The notes beneath the pieces are model-generated. The model searched no databases. It was not told where the DNA came from and was given only the letters and a program-made list of their open reading frames with translations. A DNA stretch of 64,000 nucleotides from SABY01 sp964523795 (GTDB lineage Bacteria; Bacteroidota; Bacteroidia; Bacteroidales; 4484-276). This document shows, one piece after another, positions 28,001-36,648 of this stretch (its first letter is position 1; each line of letters begins with the position of its first letter). Made by a program: the position numbers and the translations under genes. Where the stretch lies: positions 1-64,000 of the forward strand of contig CAZGAO010000009.1 of the NCBI GenBank assembly GCA_964523795.1. The letters are read 5' to 3'.

Positions 28001-30160
28001 TTCAAAGCCCAGGTTATTTTCCTCGAATTGTGAACCGGCCTGAACGAGCATTATTGAACCCAGGCTTTGCTTGAGCGTAGTTATTTCATTATAAAAATCC
28101 TCAAACTGCTTGTGCTGCATATTCGAAAAGCCCAAAATGGTCAAGTCGGTTTCAGCAGATTCATTTTTGATGATGTCAGTCCAGGCATAAGCATCGGTAC
28201 TGTTGTTGATTACCTTTACCTCCATATTTGCCCTGTAGCCTTCCACTATTTCGCTAAGGGTTTTATGCGCTTTCTCTATTAAAGATTTATGATCTATCGA
28301 GATAAGTAACCTTACTTTTGCGTCCTTCCATTCGCCCGAGGAGGTAAAGTGGCGTATTATGGTGATGGCAAAGGCCAGGTTTCGGCCACTACCTTTCCAC
28401 CAGATATCGATGGTTTTAAAGTTTCCGTAAGCACGTTTTGTATCATAATTTAAGAATACAGAGCTCAGGTCGTTTTTTTCAAGTATCCTAACTAACTTTT
28501 CAAATTGTCCCCTTCGTTCTTTCTTCTTGCTCCAACCCATCAACACCATGTTGGGCTCTATACCGGTGAAACCATAAACCCTCACAATTTCATCCATCCC
28601 TGAATAAATATCCAGACAAGCATGTTTATTAAATGTCAATTCCCGATGATTGACTACACGCTTTATCCTTCGATGTTCCTTTATGGCATCCTCATTACTT
28701 ATCACCTCCAGTTCAAATCCGGTGATCATTCCAAGTGTTCCGGCCAGCGAATTTCCAAGGCTTATGATTTGCGGGCGTTCGTCTTCACTACCCGAAAACA
28801 TCATGATATTAGGCCTCCAGTTACGGTTTTGAAGCTGGCTCTTACTCAATCTTTTAATACCACTTTTTACCAACGATGCCCATACACTGCTCCAGGCATC
28901 GCCACCCTCAAGCGAAAGCTGCCGTTGTTTCAGGAACAAAAACAACAATCCCAAAATAACGATGGCACCTAAAAGTGCAATCAAATCAAGCTGAATCATC
29001 ACCAGGATACAAGCGGCAGCACCAATAAGGCTTACCCACACCGGTGTTTTAAACGAAGGTCTGAAATCGGCACTTGTGGCTGCCTCAAAGGCTGCACTCA
29101 AATTTAAAAACCCGTAAGTGGTAATAAAAAATATGGAAACGATACGTGCGATAACATCCAAATCGCCAATTAAAATACCGGCCTCGGCAATCAAAAAGGT
29201 GAGTAGGAGGGCGTTGCGGGGTTCGTTGTTAGCACCGGCACCTTTTGCAAAAAATTTGGGAGATATTTTGTCGGTGGCTGTGGCCTGAAGAATACGTGGT
29301 GCCGCCAGAATACTTCCCAGAGCCGATGATAAGGTAGCTCCCCAGATGCCGGCAATAACCAGTTGAGGAACACGTGAAATTTTAAGCAAAACAGCCGAAT
29401 CGTTAGCCAATACATTGGCATCGACAGTATTGTTTAAGAAAAAAATTACAATAATGTAAACCACCAAACCAAGAGCAATGGCCGCGATGGTGCCTCTGGG
29501 AATCGACTTCTTTGGATCCTTTAAATCCCCCGACATGGACACACCCGCCTCAAAACCGGTAACCGCCGGAAAAAATATCCCAAACAAAACCATTATGGGA
29601 ACAGCCGTGCCATTGCTTATTATTTCGGGTACTTTAGGTGCAAACTCGTGATTGCCAAAAAATATGGAGAGCAGCGACAGAAAGATGGCAGCCATAATCA
29701 GGTATTGGGTCTTGATGGCCAAGGATGTACTGATTAAGGTTATAATGGTAACCGTAAGCAATATGATGGATCCGGCAATCCTGATATTATCAATACTGTT
29801 GTCAAGACCCCAGTAATCCAGAAAACTTTCGGAAAAACCAATAAGGTAAAGACTTACGCTGAACGAAAGCCCCACAAAAAGTGCCAGGCCGAGAGTGCCA
29901 CCAATGGGCAGCCCCAGGCTTCGTGAAATGATGTAATAGGTGCCGCCGGCTTTAACTTTTTTGTCGGTGGCGATGGATGAAACACTCAGTCCGGTGGAAA
30001 TGGATATTATGTGCGCTATCAAAACAATGCCGAGGGTAGCCCACAAGCCCGCCGTACCGAGAATCATCGGCAGGCGCATGTACATTATTACCCCAAGAAT
30101 GGTGAGGATTGAAGGTGTAAACACCCCGCCAAAAGCTCCAAACTTATTTGATTTGGCCAT
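25058..30160 (-). CDS. SLC12-like cation-chloride cotransporter fused to P-loop NTPase
   Basis: A 1700-residue protein. Residues about 1-415 form roughly 12 membrane helices of the APC/SLC12 type, starting with GGVFTPSILTILGVIMYMR, a motif typical of cation-chloride cotransporters. About 445-720 resemble the SLC12 cytosolic C-terminal domain (NWRPNIM near its start). About 760-1380 are largely charged and helical. About 1385-1700 are an NTPase: Walker A GERNAGKTS at 1409-1417 (Lys1415), Walker B-like VVIIHDLE (Asp1479, Glu1481), then a winged-helix-like C-terminus. Usual SLC12 proteins end after the second domain, so the last 950 residues are an extra. ATP-dependent gating or sensing is inferred. 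Probably co-transcribed with the MscS gene. Confidence 0.85.
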   Translation of the reverse strand: MAKSNKFGAFGGVFTPSILTILGVIMYMRLPMILGTAGLWATLGIVLIAHIISISTGLSVSSIATDKKVKAGGTYYIISRSLGLPIGGTLGLALFVGLSFSVSLYLIGFSESFLDYWGLDNSIDNIRIAGSIILLTVTIITLISTSLAIKTQYLIMAAIFLSLLSIFFGNHEFAPKVPEIISNGTAVPIMVLFGIFFPAVTGFEAGVSMSGDLKDPKKSIPRGTIAAIALGLVVYIIVIFFLNNTVDANVLANDSAVLLKISRVPQLVIAGIWGATLSSALGSILAAPRILQATATDKISPKFFAKGAGANNEPRNALLLTFLIAEAGILIGDLDVIARIVSIFFITTYGFLNLSAAFEAATSADFRPSFKTPVWVSLIGAAACILVMIQLDLIALLGAIVILGLLFLFLKQRQLSLEGGDAWSSVWASLVKSGIKRLSKSQLQNRNWRPNIMMFSGSEDERPQIISLGNSLAGTLGMITGFELEVISNEDAIKEHRRIKRVVNHRELTFNKHACLDIYSGMDEIVRVYGFTGIEPNMVLMGWSKKKERRGQFEKLVRILEKNDLSSVFLNYDTKRAYGNFKTIDIWWKGSGRNLAFAITIIRHFTSSGEWKDAKVRLLISIDHKSLIEKAHKTLSEIVEGYRANMEVKVINNSTDAYAWTDIIKNESAETDLTILGFSNMQHKQFEDFYNEITTLKQSLGSIMLVQAGSQFEENNLGFESVKKESFVDLESPVELPPLKLTRHQSINDDILKTEANDQMVLDSFFTKTFLPSYDESVSFFDEFKPLVGNISENLNRVIRYNDSYRIKRALVKTKNDFYFHAKRSLEKLIHERLIVQKTALEEGIGWYLNKIDRQVLVFPNYLTVHIDKDYFKIQKSDKPIERFYKSWKKIAHPFSKTTIPVKIRYKNVAAYYLKSTRLYFLNELFEKFSSELEAIYSQLRPLILRIEEHMELLGKKAKIKELDLKSIEAFEHAILDEVYGIETELLTLEKQYRNRLFLEYRQNLQAMLNDLNQIDVNNIVSKRRNSRKYDKSIHAKINTFAESWFNDTSNYFNKIYLDVLMQAYKNRINDKLNEVETVIIQDIETGLLKKLSAVKNKLNTIDESLTGVNELKLSIAATGEYFHFIDQFETATTEFRKLEHELPETLTLEEKTEIVSKTGKENKAEVFTLPIRKITGYVLETRMVSSISDSLGKAVESLKGNIYILNDLLSLTRFNLENTSTETEDKQKAIELIKKETLIKLSRQEAIIVELKRKLIPDLNRILEETFDTLSSYRIKDSVEEYSGFSIDSQSEIVKTTFNLSYNYLRNFFKRKSARLLYSRTEGMLMARQLISFSSQSSNNEKILDLLEKVVPGKEVLKALPYYYKNLFSGRSSIVDDFWIDRDVEEAQFEKAIQRFHSGAKGGIMLLGERNAGKTSLSRYVAKTHFKQDKIYHVFPLPGGSVSEEDFRMQLIKSTNLNAGLNEIFDTLPNGSVVIIHDLELWWERADKGLEIVKMILRLIQKFDYKCLFIINMNPFTYDLINGMINMENNFISIIHCHPFNSEELKELVIRRHRSSGLKFKIDKKEEEKITDIGLARLFNSHFDQSDGNPGTVLYQWLSNIQKVSAGTLQVRAPKNNDLQPIENLDDDSLVVMVQLALHKRMPYNKLERVIGLEPHSCESIVNALIRSDLIEERAERLLLINPYVEPLVRKVLKRKGLV

Positions 30161-30348
30161 GAATTAGTAAATTAAAGATTGTAATCTCCACATTATTCTG
30201 CGATAATTATAATTTCAATATTTTTCACAAATGTAAGTTGTTTATGATACGATGAAACAATCGGGCAAGTAAAAAATATAAAATCTACAGGTACTAAAAT
30301 TAAAACTAAATTCCGCCATTTATTATAAGTCTGTTCAAATAGGGAAAA
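30161..30348. other. Divergent intergenic region
   Basis: AT-rich spacer between the minus-strand transporter fusion gene and the plus-strand element copy 11. No gene is seen. It holds the putative minus-strand promoter described separately. Confidence 0.5.
30228..30260 (-). promoter_or_regulatory. Putative promoter of the transporter fusion gene
   Basis: On the minus strand, TTG (30258-30260) is followed after 22 bases by TACATTTG (30235-30228), matching the Bacteroidota pattern TTG-N17-23-TAnnTTTG. The leader to the start codon is about 67 bases. Confidence 0.45.
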
Positions 30349-30442
30349 CCCACTTTCACCAGCTCAAAAGCCTGTTTCGTCATCAAATATGGCCATTTGG
30401 TCATGCTTGGGTCGTAAAATTGAGGAAAGTGGTTTATCTTTG
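30349..30442 (+). promoter_or_regulatory. Dispersed operator-promoter element, copy 11
   Basis: TTTCGTCAT (30375-30383) and TTTGGTCAT (30396-30404), 21-bp period. TTG at 30407-30409, 25-base spacer, -7 box TATCTTTG at 30435-30442. The inverted ends CCACTTTC and GAAAGTGG are present. It heads a probable four-gene unit (30477-40512). Last copy seen in the window. Confidence 0.85.
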
Positions 30443-30476
30443 GAAACAGTTTTTTTAAAAAAAAAATACAAACATT

Positions 30477-33047
30477 ATGAAAACTAAAACACTGATCACC
30501 ATTTTAATTATTCTGTTTGTTTATCTCAGCACAATGGCTCAAGTCCCTACTCAGGGTTTGGTGGCCTATTATCCATTCAGCGGAAATGGAAATGATGCGA
30601 GCGGGAATGGCTATGATGCTTCAGTGGTAGGAGCAACTTTATGTACCGATAGGTTTGGCAATCAAAATAGGGCCTATCTCCTGGATGGCAACAACGATTA
30701 CATCCATCTGCCAAGCCCAAATGTTGGGCAACTGGATGGAAAAGCTACCTGGGCATGTTGGTTTAAAACGCCGCCCTTGCCTGATAATGATGGAGAATAC
30801 GAGCAAATTTTTGATATTTTCCATGCCGGAGGTACGCACATCGATTCGGGTTATGTGGTGGGCGGCATGGAAATAGGTGTTGGCGACAGAAGGTTTGTTT
30901 ACGACAACACACAAAGTTACAATAATGACCAATGGCATCTTATTGTTTTATCGTATGATGACCAATACCTTAGACTCTATATGGATGGGCAATTAAAAGA
31001 TTCGGAATTTGATGGCAATGGACAAATCGATTACAATGGAACACTCGGCATATATTTAGGAAAAGGTGGATTTAACGTGCATTATTACGATGGGATGTTT
31101 GATGATTTCCGCATTTACGATCGCGCCCTGACCAATGATGAAGTTTTGGCTTTATACAATGAAAGTAATCCGGGACAAACAAATTTCACTGTTACCTTTA
31201 ATGTTGATATGACCGAAGCTTATGATTTTAACCCGGAAACGGATGATGTGTATATTGCTGGGAATTTTGCCGATTGGCAGGAGCCTGGCACCAATCCCGA
31301 TTTGGTATTTTCACCTTCGGCAACCGGCTCGCTTATTTATACCCTTACCTTCGACAGCATTCCTACGGGGGCAATTGAATACAAGTATTTTATCGTTCAT
31401 GATAATATTCCAAGCTGGGAATATGGAGAGTGGGGTGGCGACCCAAACCGCTTTGTATATATTTCCGATAACATTACTTTTGATGACATCTGGGCTGTGA
31501 TTGTTCCGCCGGAGATAGAAATGATTGCTGATTTTGAAAACGGCAGCTCGCTTGACATCGATGAGGTTATAGGCTGTGGAAACTGGAACAATCTTCCCAT
31601 ATCAGAAACCTTTTTCACGGTTATAAATCCCAAGCCTACCGGAATTAACACCAGCAATACCGTATTGAAATTTTTGAGACGCGGGACTGATGAAGGCGGC
31701 ACTACCGCAGCAGGATTTATAGCATGGCACAACCTTAATGTTGATGATTATGATTTTCTACACATCATGGTTATGAAACCTAAAATAAGTCCATTGAAAA
31801 TTATATCACATTTCTGGTCAGGACTATTTTATGAAGCTTATAATCTAAACCAACAAAATGAAATAGATTCGTGGGTGGATATTGTATTTGACCTGCGCAG
31901 CTTCGAAGAAGAACTCCTACAATTTGATTTTATGCCCGACTATGAAGACCCGCTAAATTCCACTGGACTGGTCGAAATTTATATCGACAACATCAGGCTC
32001 AGCAACGACTCTGTGCCCATGTTTGGTATAGCAAGCAACTTTTTCGCCGATGCCACCGATATTTGCGAAGCTTCCAACATTACTTTTGTACCCGACACCA
32101 CCAACGCTTATGTTGATAGTGTGCTGTGGTTGTTTCCGGGGGGCAGCCCTTCTTCATCCACCGAAACAATAGCTGTGGTGCAATACAACACCCCGGGAAT
32201 TTATGATGTTACCATGACCGCCTACTGGAATAGCCAAACAAATACTATCCAAAAGTCAGCCTATGTTAATGTAGCTCCAAACCCTGAAATACCTGAAAAA
32301 CCCTTCGGAGAGGAAATGGTATGTTTCGATATTTCACCTTCGGCATACACCACCAACTCCGAAAATGTAATTTGGGAATTAGAGCCTGCCTCCGCCGGAA
32401 CAATGAATTATTACGACAGTACTTGTGCAATTATCTGGAATGATAACTTTGCCGGTGAAGCCATGCTCAAAGCAAAGTCATTCAATATTTGTGGGGAAAG
32501 TGAATTTTCGGAAGCACTTGTCATAGAAAAACTGGAAGCCATCCTTCCTGATTTTTCGGCTACTCCCGTCCTGCTCGTTGCTCAACCTTACGATGTTGCC
32601 TTTGCCAATCTCACGCCCAATCCCGAACTTTACGATTTCGTGTGGTACTTCGGCAACGGGGATTCATCCCAAATAATTAATCCTGATTATACCTATCCCG
32701 AAAGCGGCACTTACACGATAAGTCTTAAAGCCACCGAAAAAACCACGGGATGCAAAGGAACCATCATTTTGGAAAATTACATTTTTTGTTCAGGAACAGG
32801 AATTGGTGATATTGAGGATACCGGATTTAAATATTTTGTGGACAGGAATAAAAATTCTCTTGAGCTGATTTTTGATAATACGCCCGATAATTTACATTTC
32901 AGTTTATTCGACATGCTTGGCTTTGAGCATAGGACAAAAAGCTTGGTTCAAAAAAGTACCTCAATCTCATTGGATGGATTTGCCAGTGGAATGTATGTTT
33001 TTGTGATCAATGGGAAAATAACCGGTAAGGTGATACTTTTGAGATAA
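30477..33047 (+). CDS. LamG / E-set / PKD surface protein with sorting-type tail
   Basis: An 856-residue exported protein. Signal peptide about 1-21. A LamG/concanavalin-like lectin domain follows (about 22-235; GLVAYYPFSGNGNDASGNG and FDDFRIYDRAL are diagnostic). Then a carbohydrate-binding E-set-like segment (about 240-342; VYIAGNFADWQ), a beta-sandwich region (about 345-515), PKD-like domains (about 520-765; LYDFVWYFGNGDSS) and a C-terminal T9SS-like tail (about 775-856), in which the usual PNP motif is missing. The architecture suggests polysaccharide binding at the surface. Its 3' part is very similar to that of the next gene. First gene behind element copy 11. Confidence 0.82.
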   Translation: MKTKTLITILIILFVYLSTMAQVPTQGLVAYYPFSGNGNDASGNGYDASVVGATLCTDRFGNQNRAYLLDGNNDYIHLPSPNVGQLDGKATWACWFKTPPLPDNDGEYEQIFDIFHAGGTHIDSGYVVGGMEIGVGDRRFVYDNTQSYNNDQWHLIVLSYDDQYLRLYMDGQLKDSEFDGNGQIDYNGTLGIYLGKGGFNVHYYDGMFDDFRIYDRALTNDEVLALYNESNPGQTNFTVTFNVDMTEAYDFNPETDDVYIAGNFADWQEPGTNPDLVFSPSATGSLIYTLTFDSIPTGAIEYKYFIVHDNIPSWEYGEWGGDPNRFVYISDNITFDDIWAVIVPPEIEMIADFENGSSLDIDEVIGCGNWNNLPISETFFTVINPKPTGINTSNTVLKFLRRGTDEGGTTAAGFIAWHNLNVDDYDFLHIMVMKPKISPLKIISHFWSGLFYEAYNLNQQNEIDSWVDIVFDLRSFEEELLQFDFMPDYEDPLNSTGLVEIYIDNIRLSNDSVPMFGIASNFFADATDICEASNITFVPDTTNAYVDSVLWLFPGGSPSSSTETIAVVQYNTPGIYDVTMTAYWNSQTNTIQKSAYVNVAPNPEIPEKPFGEEMVCFDISPSAYTTNSENVIWELEPASAGTMNYYDSTCAIIWNDNFAGEAMLKAKSFNICGESEFSEALVIEKLEAILPDFSATPVLLVAQPYDVAFANLTPNPELYDFVWYFGNGDSSQIINPDYTYPESGTYTISLKATEKTTGCKGTIILENYIFCSGTGIGDIEDTGFKYFVDRNKNSLELIFDNTPDNLHFSLFDMLGFEHRTKSLVQKSTSISLDGFASGMYVFVINGKITGKVILLR

Positions 33048-33111
33048 ATACCTATTTTTGCTAATCGTCATTTGAAATTTTTAAAAACTAACAAATTAAA
33101 AATAAAAAATT

Positions 33112-36100
33112 ATGAAAAACCCAATCCTTTTATTGAGCTTATTTTTCACTGTGCTAATTATGAATGCACAAACCATCGAAAACTTTGAAAGCATTAAAAT
33201 GAACATTTTTAGTGCTGGAACCAATGGTACGATAAGCGTGGTTGCCAACCCTGATACTGCCGGAAACCCAAGTATGTATGTCGGTAGAATGGTTCGCGGC
33301 TTCGATGGCGACCCCTGGGCAGGCTGGTATGCAACTTTGCCAACAGCTATTGACCTTACAGCAAACCCTTACGTCCATATAAAAGTATGGAAACCCCGCA
33401 TTAGTCCGGTCGTCTTTAAAGTTGAAGAAGCCGCAGGAAATTCTGGTGATGTGTTTCCAATGAATCCACAAGCATTGACGGGACAATGGGAAGAATTAGT
33501 GTTCGACATGAGTACTTCACCCGCTACCGGTGAGTATGTAAAAATCGTTCTGATTCCCGATTTCGAAGACCCTTTGACACTTACCGAAGACATTACACTT
33601 TATTTTGATGATTTTTATGTAAATGATGATCCCACGCTTGGAAGTGCCCCTGTTCAGCAAATGGAAAATTTTGAAACCATCCCGCTCAATTACATGCTTG
33701 GCGGCGAAGACGATGATAGCTACATGGAGCTGATACCAAACCCCGATAAAACAGGAGTTAACCTCAGCCCTTATGTTTGCCATTTCTTCCGTGATATGGA
33801 TGGTGTTCCATGGGGTGGTTTCTGGTCGAATTTACCTGCGGAAATTGATGTTACTGAAAATAAGTATGTACACGTAAAAGTTTGGAAGCCCCGCATCAGC
33901 CCGATTAAATTCAAAATTGAAGGGGGTGCAGCAGGCAATATCGAAATCGAAAGTATGTATCCCCAAACCTTAATTAATGAGTGGGAAGATATGGTTTTCG
34001 ACTTCAGCGAAAAAACCGGCACTTATCCAATCATTGCGTTCCTGCCCGACTTTGCCGACCCGGTTGGCTTAACCGAAGATATTGATATTTATTTTGATGA
34101 TATCATCCTGAACAACGACCCGAATCCCATCAATCCTCCTTCACAAAAAATTAGTGTTGACATGACCGAATCGGGAATTCTGCCGGGTGAGCCTGTTTGG
34201 ATTTCCGGCAGTTTGGGCGGGATTCATGGTATCTGGGAAGAACCGGGAACAAACCCGAATAATGAAATGACAGATATAGATGGCGATGGCATTTATTCCA
34301 TTACTATGACATTGCCCGAAGGCACGGTCGTTTTCAAGTTTTTTTTGGACATAGGCTGGTATAATGGCGACCCTAGTCCCGGTGGCGACCGCACACTCAC
34401 CATCACAAACACAATGGACGTTCTTTATAAATGGGGACTTGAAGGAATTATTGAACCCCCGGGATCATCAACTATTGAATGGACAGTAAATATGGCCTAC
34501 CAGATTGCCGAAGGCAATTTTATCGCAGGCACGGATTATTTAGATCTAGCCGGTACATTCAACGGCTGGGATGGAACAAACCATCATTTGGAAGCCCTCG
34601 GCAATGGTTTGTACAGGATTACGGTTAACGACTTTACGCTTGGCGAAACCATCGAATATAAATTCCGTATTAATGGCGACTGGGCTACTGCGGAATTTCC
34701 TGATGGTGGGCCAAACCGAACCTATACCCTTGCCGAAGGGCTTAATACTGTTTATGTTTGGTACAACGATGAACAACTGCCGGGGACACCAACCGATTTG
34801 TTCTTCTCTGAATATTGCGAAGGCACCGGCAACAACAAAGGGGTTGAGATTTATAATCCAACATACCAAACCATCGACCTGAACGAATATTGGGTGCTAA
34901 GGTATAGCAATGGAGATCAACTTTTTACAACTGGTGGCGCAACGCATCTGCAAGGTGTAATAGAGCCTTTCGATACTTTTGTTTTGGTAAACGGGCAAAC
35001 AGAAAGCACTGGTACTTCTCCGGCTTGTGATCCGGAAATGCAAGCATTGGCCGACCAGTTGGACGGCGAATATCCCGCGCCCATGTATATGAACGGCAAC
35101 GATGCCATTGCCCTGGTTAAAACACCAAACGGCGAAACGCCCACCCAATATAATATAATACCCGTTGACCTTATTGGAGAAATTGGCTTGGGTAGCCAAA
35201 TTTCCGCTGAAACCGGCTGGTCATACATTCAGGATTCAACGCTGTACTATAACAATCCATCCGGAGTGCCGATTTCAGGAAAAGTTATAAATTACATCGT
35301 TCAAAAGTATGCCACCAATGGATCAGATTTTGGCCCCTTTTGGATGGCCTGGACTGCCGGACACTCATTAATCAGGAAACCTGAAGTAGTCCAGGGAATT
35401 GTATCCAACCCCGACCCATTTGTGGTAAAGCAGCAATGGGATACCCTTCCGGCGCAGTTGGACAGCACGGGGCAATGGACTTATGCAAACATCTGGGATA
35501 ATTTGGGTACCCATGAATGTGTGGCAGCTTTAAGGCCTGATTTTTCGGCAAGCGACACTTCGCTATGTGAGAATGAAACAATAAGTTTTGCACTGAACGA
35601 AATAGCGCTGTCAGCCGACAGTGTTAGATGGGAAATGCCGGGTGGGAATCCTGCTACATCCACAGCTATTAATCCTGAAATAGAGTATCCAATTTTTGGG
35701 AGCTATGATGTGAACTTAACCACTTATGTTGGCAATATCCCGACGCTGGTTAGTAAACAAAATTATATTATGGTATTGCCCGGGCCCGTGGCACCTGATA
35801 AACCTGTGGGTGAAAATCTGCTTTGTTTCGATGAATATTCCTCAAGCTATACTACCAATACCGAAAACGTAATCTGGGAGCTGGAGCCTGCTTTGGCCGG
35901 AACAATGAATTTTTACGATAGCACTTGTGCAATTATCTGGAATAATAGCTTTGCTGGTGAAGCCCTACTCAAAGCAAAGTCATTCAATATTTGTGGGGAA
36001 AGCGAATTTTCGGAAGCACTTACCATTGAAAAAATGGAGGAAATAATGCCTGATTTTTCGGCTACACCCACGCAGTTTGCTACCCCACCTTACGATGTTG

Positions 36101-36558
36101 TATTTAGCAATCTCACGCCCAATCCCGAACTCTACGATTTTGTATGGTATTTTGGAAACGGGGATTCATCCCAAATAATTAATCCTGATTATACCTACCC
36201 CGAAGGAGGAACCTACACGGTAAGTCTTAAAGCCAGCGAAAAATTTTCCGGATGCACAGGAAGCATCATTTTGGAAAATTACATTTTTTGTTCAGGAACC
36301 GGAATCGGCGATATTGAGGATACCGGATTTAAATATTTTGTGGACAGGGATAAAAATACGCTGGAGTTAATTTTTGATCAACAGCCCGAGGGTTCTCATT
36401 TTCAACTCTGCGACCTTTACGGAAAGAAACTTCATACTGCAGCGATTAGTCAAAAGAATTTTACCATGCCTTTAAATGGGCTTTCACAGGGCATGTATCT
36501 TTTCGTTGTCGAAAAAAGGGAAGGTGTTTTTACTGGCAAGATAGTACTTGTCAAATAA
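33112..36558 (+). CDS. Multi-domain surface protein: twin beta-sandwich, E-set, LTD, PKD
   Basis: A 1148-residue exported protein with signal peptide about 1-19. Two related beta-sandwich repeats (about 22-170 and 180-340; each has ENFE, VHVKVWKPRISP or a close variant, and IYFDD). Two E-set-like segments follow (about 345-445 and 455-560; FNGWDG, EYKFRINGDW). A lamin-tail domain (about 565-795; FFSEYCEGTGNNKGVEIYNP), PKD-like domains (about 808-1055) and a C-terminal tail like that of the previous gene complete it. No catalytic motif was recognised. Gap to the previous gene is 64 bases, and co-transcription is likely. Probable role: glycan binding or surface-layer assembly. Confidence 0.82.
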   Translation: MKNPILLLSLFFTVLIMNAQTIENFESIKMNIFSAGTNGTISVVANPDTAGNPSMYVGRMVRGFDGDPWAGWYATLPTAIDLTANPYVHIKVWKPRISPVVFKVEEAAGNSGDVFPMNPQALTGQWEELVFDMSTSPATGEYVKIVLIPDFEDPLTLTEDITLYFDDFYVNDDPTLGSAPVQQMENFETIPLNYMLGGEDDDSYMELIPNPDKTGVNLSPYVCHFFRDMDGVPWGGFWSNLPAEIDVTENKYVHVKVWKPRISPIKFKIEGGAAGNIEIESMYPQTLINEWEDMVFDFSEKTGTYPIIAFLPDFADPVGLTEDIDIYFDDIILNNDPNPINPPSQKISVDMTESGILPGEPVWISGSLGGIHGIWEEPGTNPNNEMTDIDGDGIYSITMTLPEGTVVFKFFLDIGWYNGDPSPGGDRTLTITNTMDVLYKWGLEGIIEPPGSSTIEWTVNMAYQIAEGNFIAGTDYLDLAGTFNGWDGTNHHLEALGNGLYRITVNDFTLGETIEYKFRINGDWATAEFPDGGPNRTYTLAEGLNTVYVWYNDEQLPGTPTDLFFSEYCEGTGNNKGVEIYNPTYQTIDLNEYWVLRYSNGDQLFTTGGATHLQGVIEPFDTFVLVNGQTESTGTSPACDPEMQALADQLDGEYPAPMYMNGNDAIALVKTPNGETPTQYNIIPVDLIGEIGLGSQISAETGWSYIQDSTLYYNNPSGVPISGKVINYIVQKYATNGSDFGPFWMAWTAGHSLIRKPEVVQGIVSNPDPFVVKQQWDTLPAQLDSTGQWTYANIWDNLGTHECVAALRPDFSASDTSLCENETISFALNEIALSADSVRWEMPGGNPATSTAINPEIEYPIFGSYDVNLTTYVGNIPTLVSKQNYIMVLPGPVAPDKPVGENLLCFDEYSSSYTTNTENVIWELEPALAGTMNFYDSTCAIIWNNSFAGEALLKAKSFNICGESEFSEALTIEKMEEIMPDFSATPTQFATPPYDVVFSNLTPNPELYDFVWYFGNGDSSQIINPDYTYPEGGTYTVSLKASEKFSGCTGSIILENYIFCSGTGIGDIEDTGFKYFVDRDKNTLELIFDQQPEGSHFQLCDLYGKKLHTAAISQKNFTMPLNGLSQGMYLFVVEKREGVFTGKIVLVK

Positions 36559-36648
36559 TAAAAAGAATAATACTTTTGCTCGAATTGATATTTTGTTCAA
36601 TAAATATTTTTAAAAACCAACATTTTAAACTCATTAAATATTAAAGTT

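Noticed and set aside
646..30442. CRISPR array or transposon reading of the dispersed elements
   Set aside because: Copies are single, far apart, in one orientation and tied to gene starts. There are no regular spacers, cas genes, target-site duplications or transposase.
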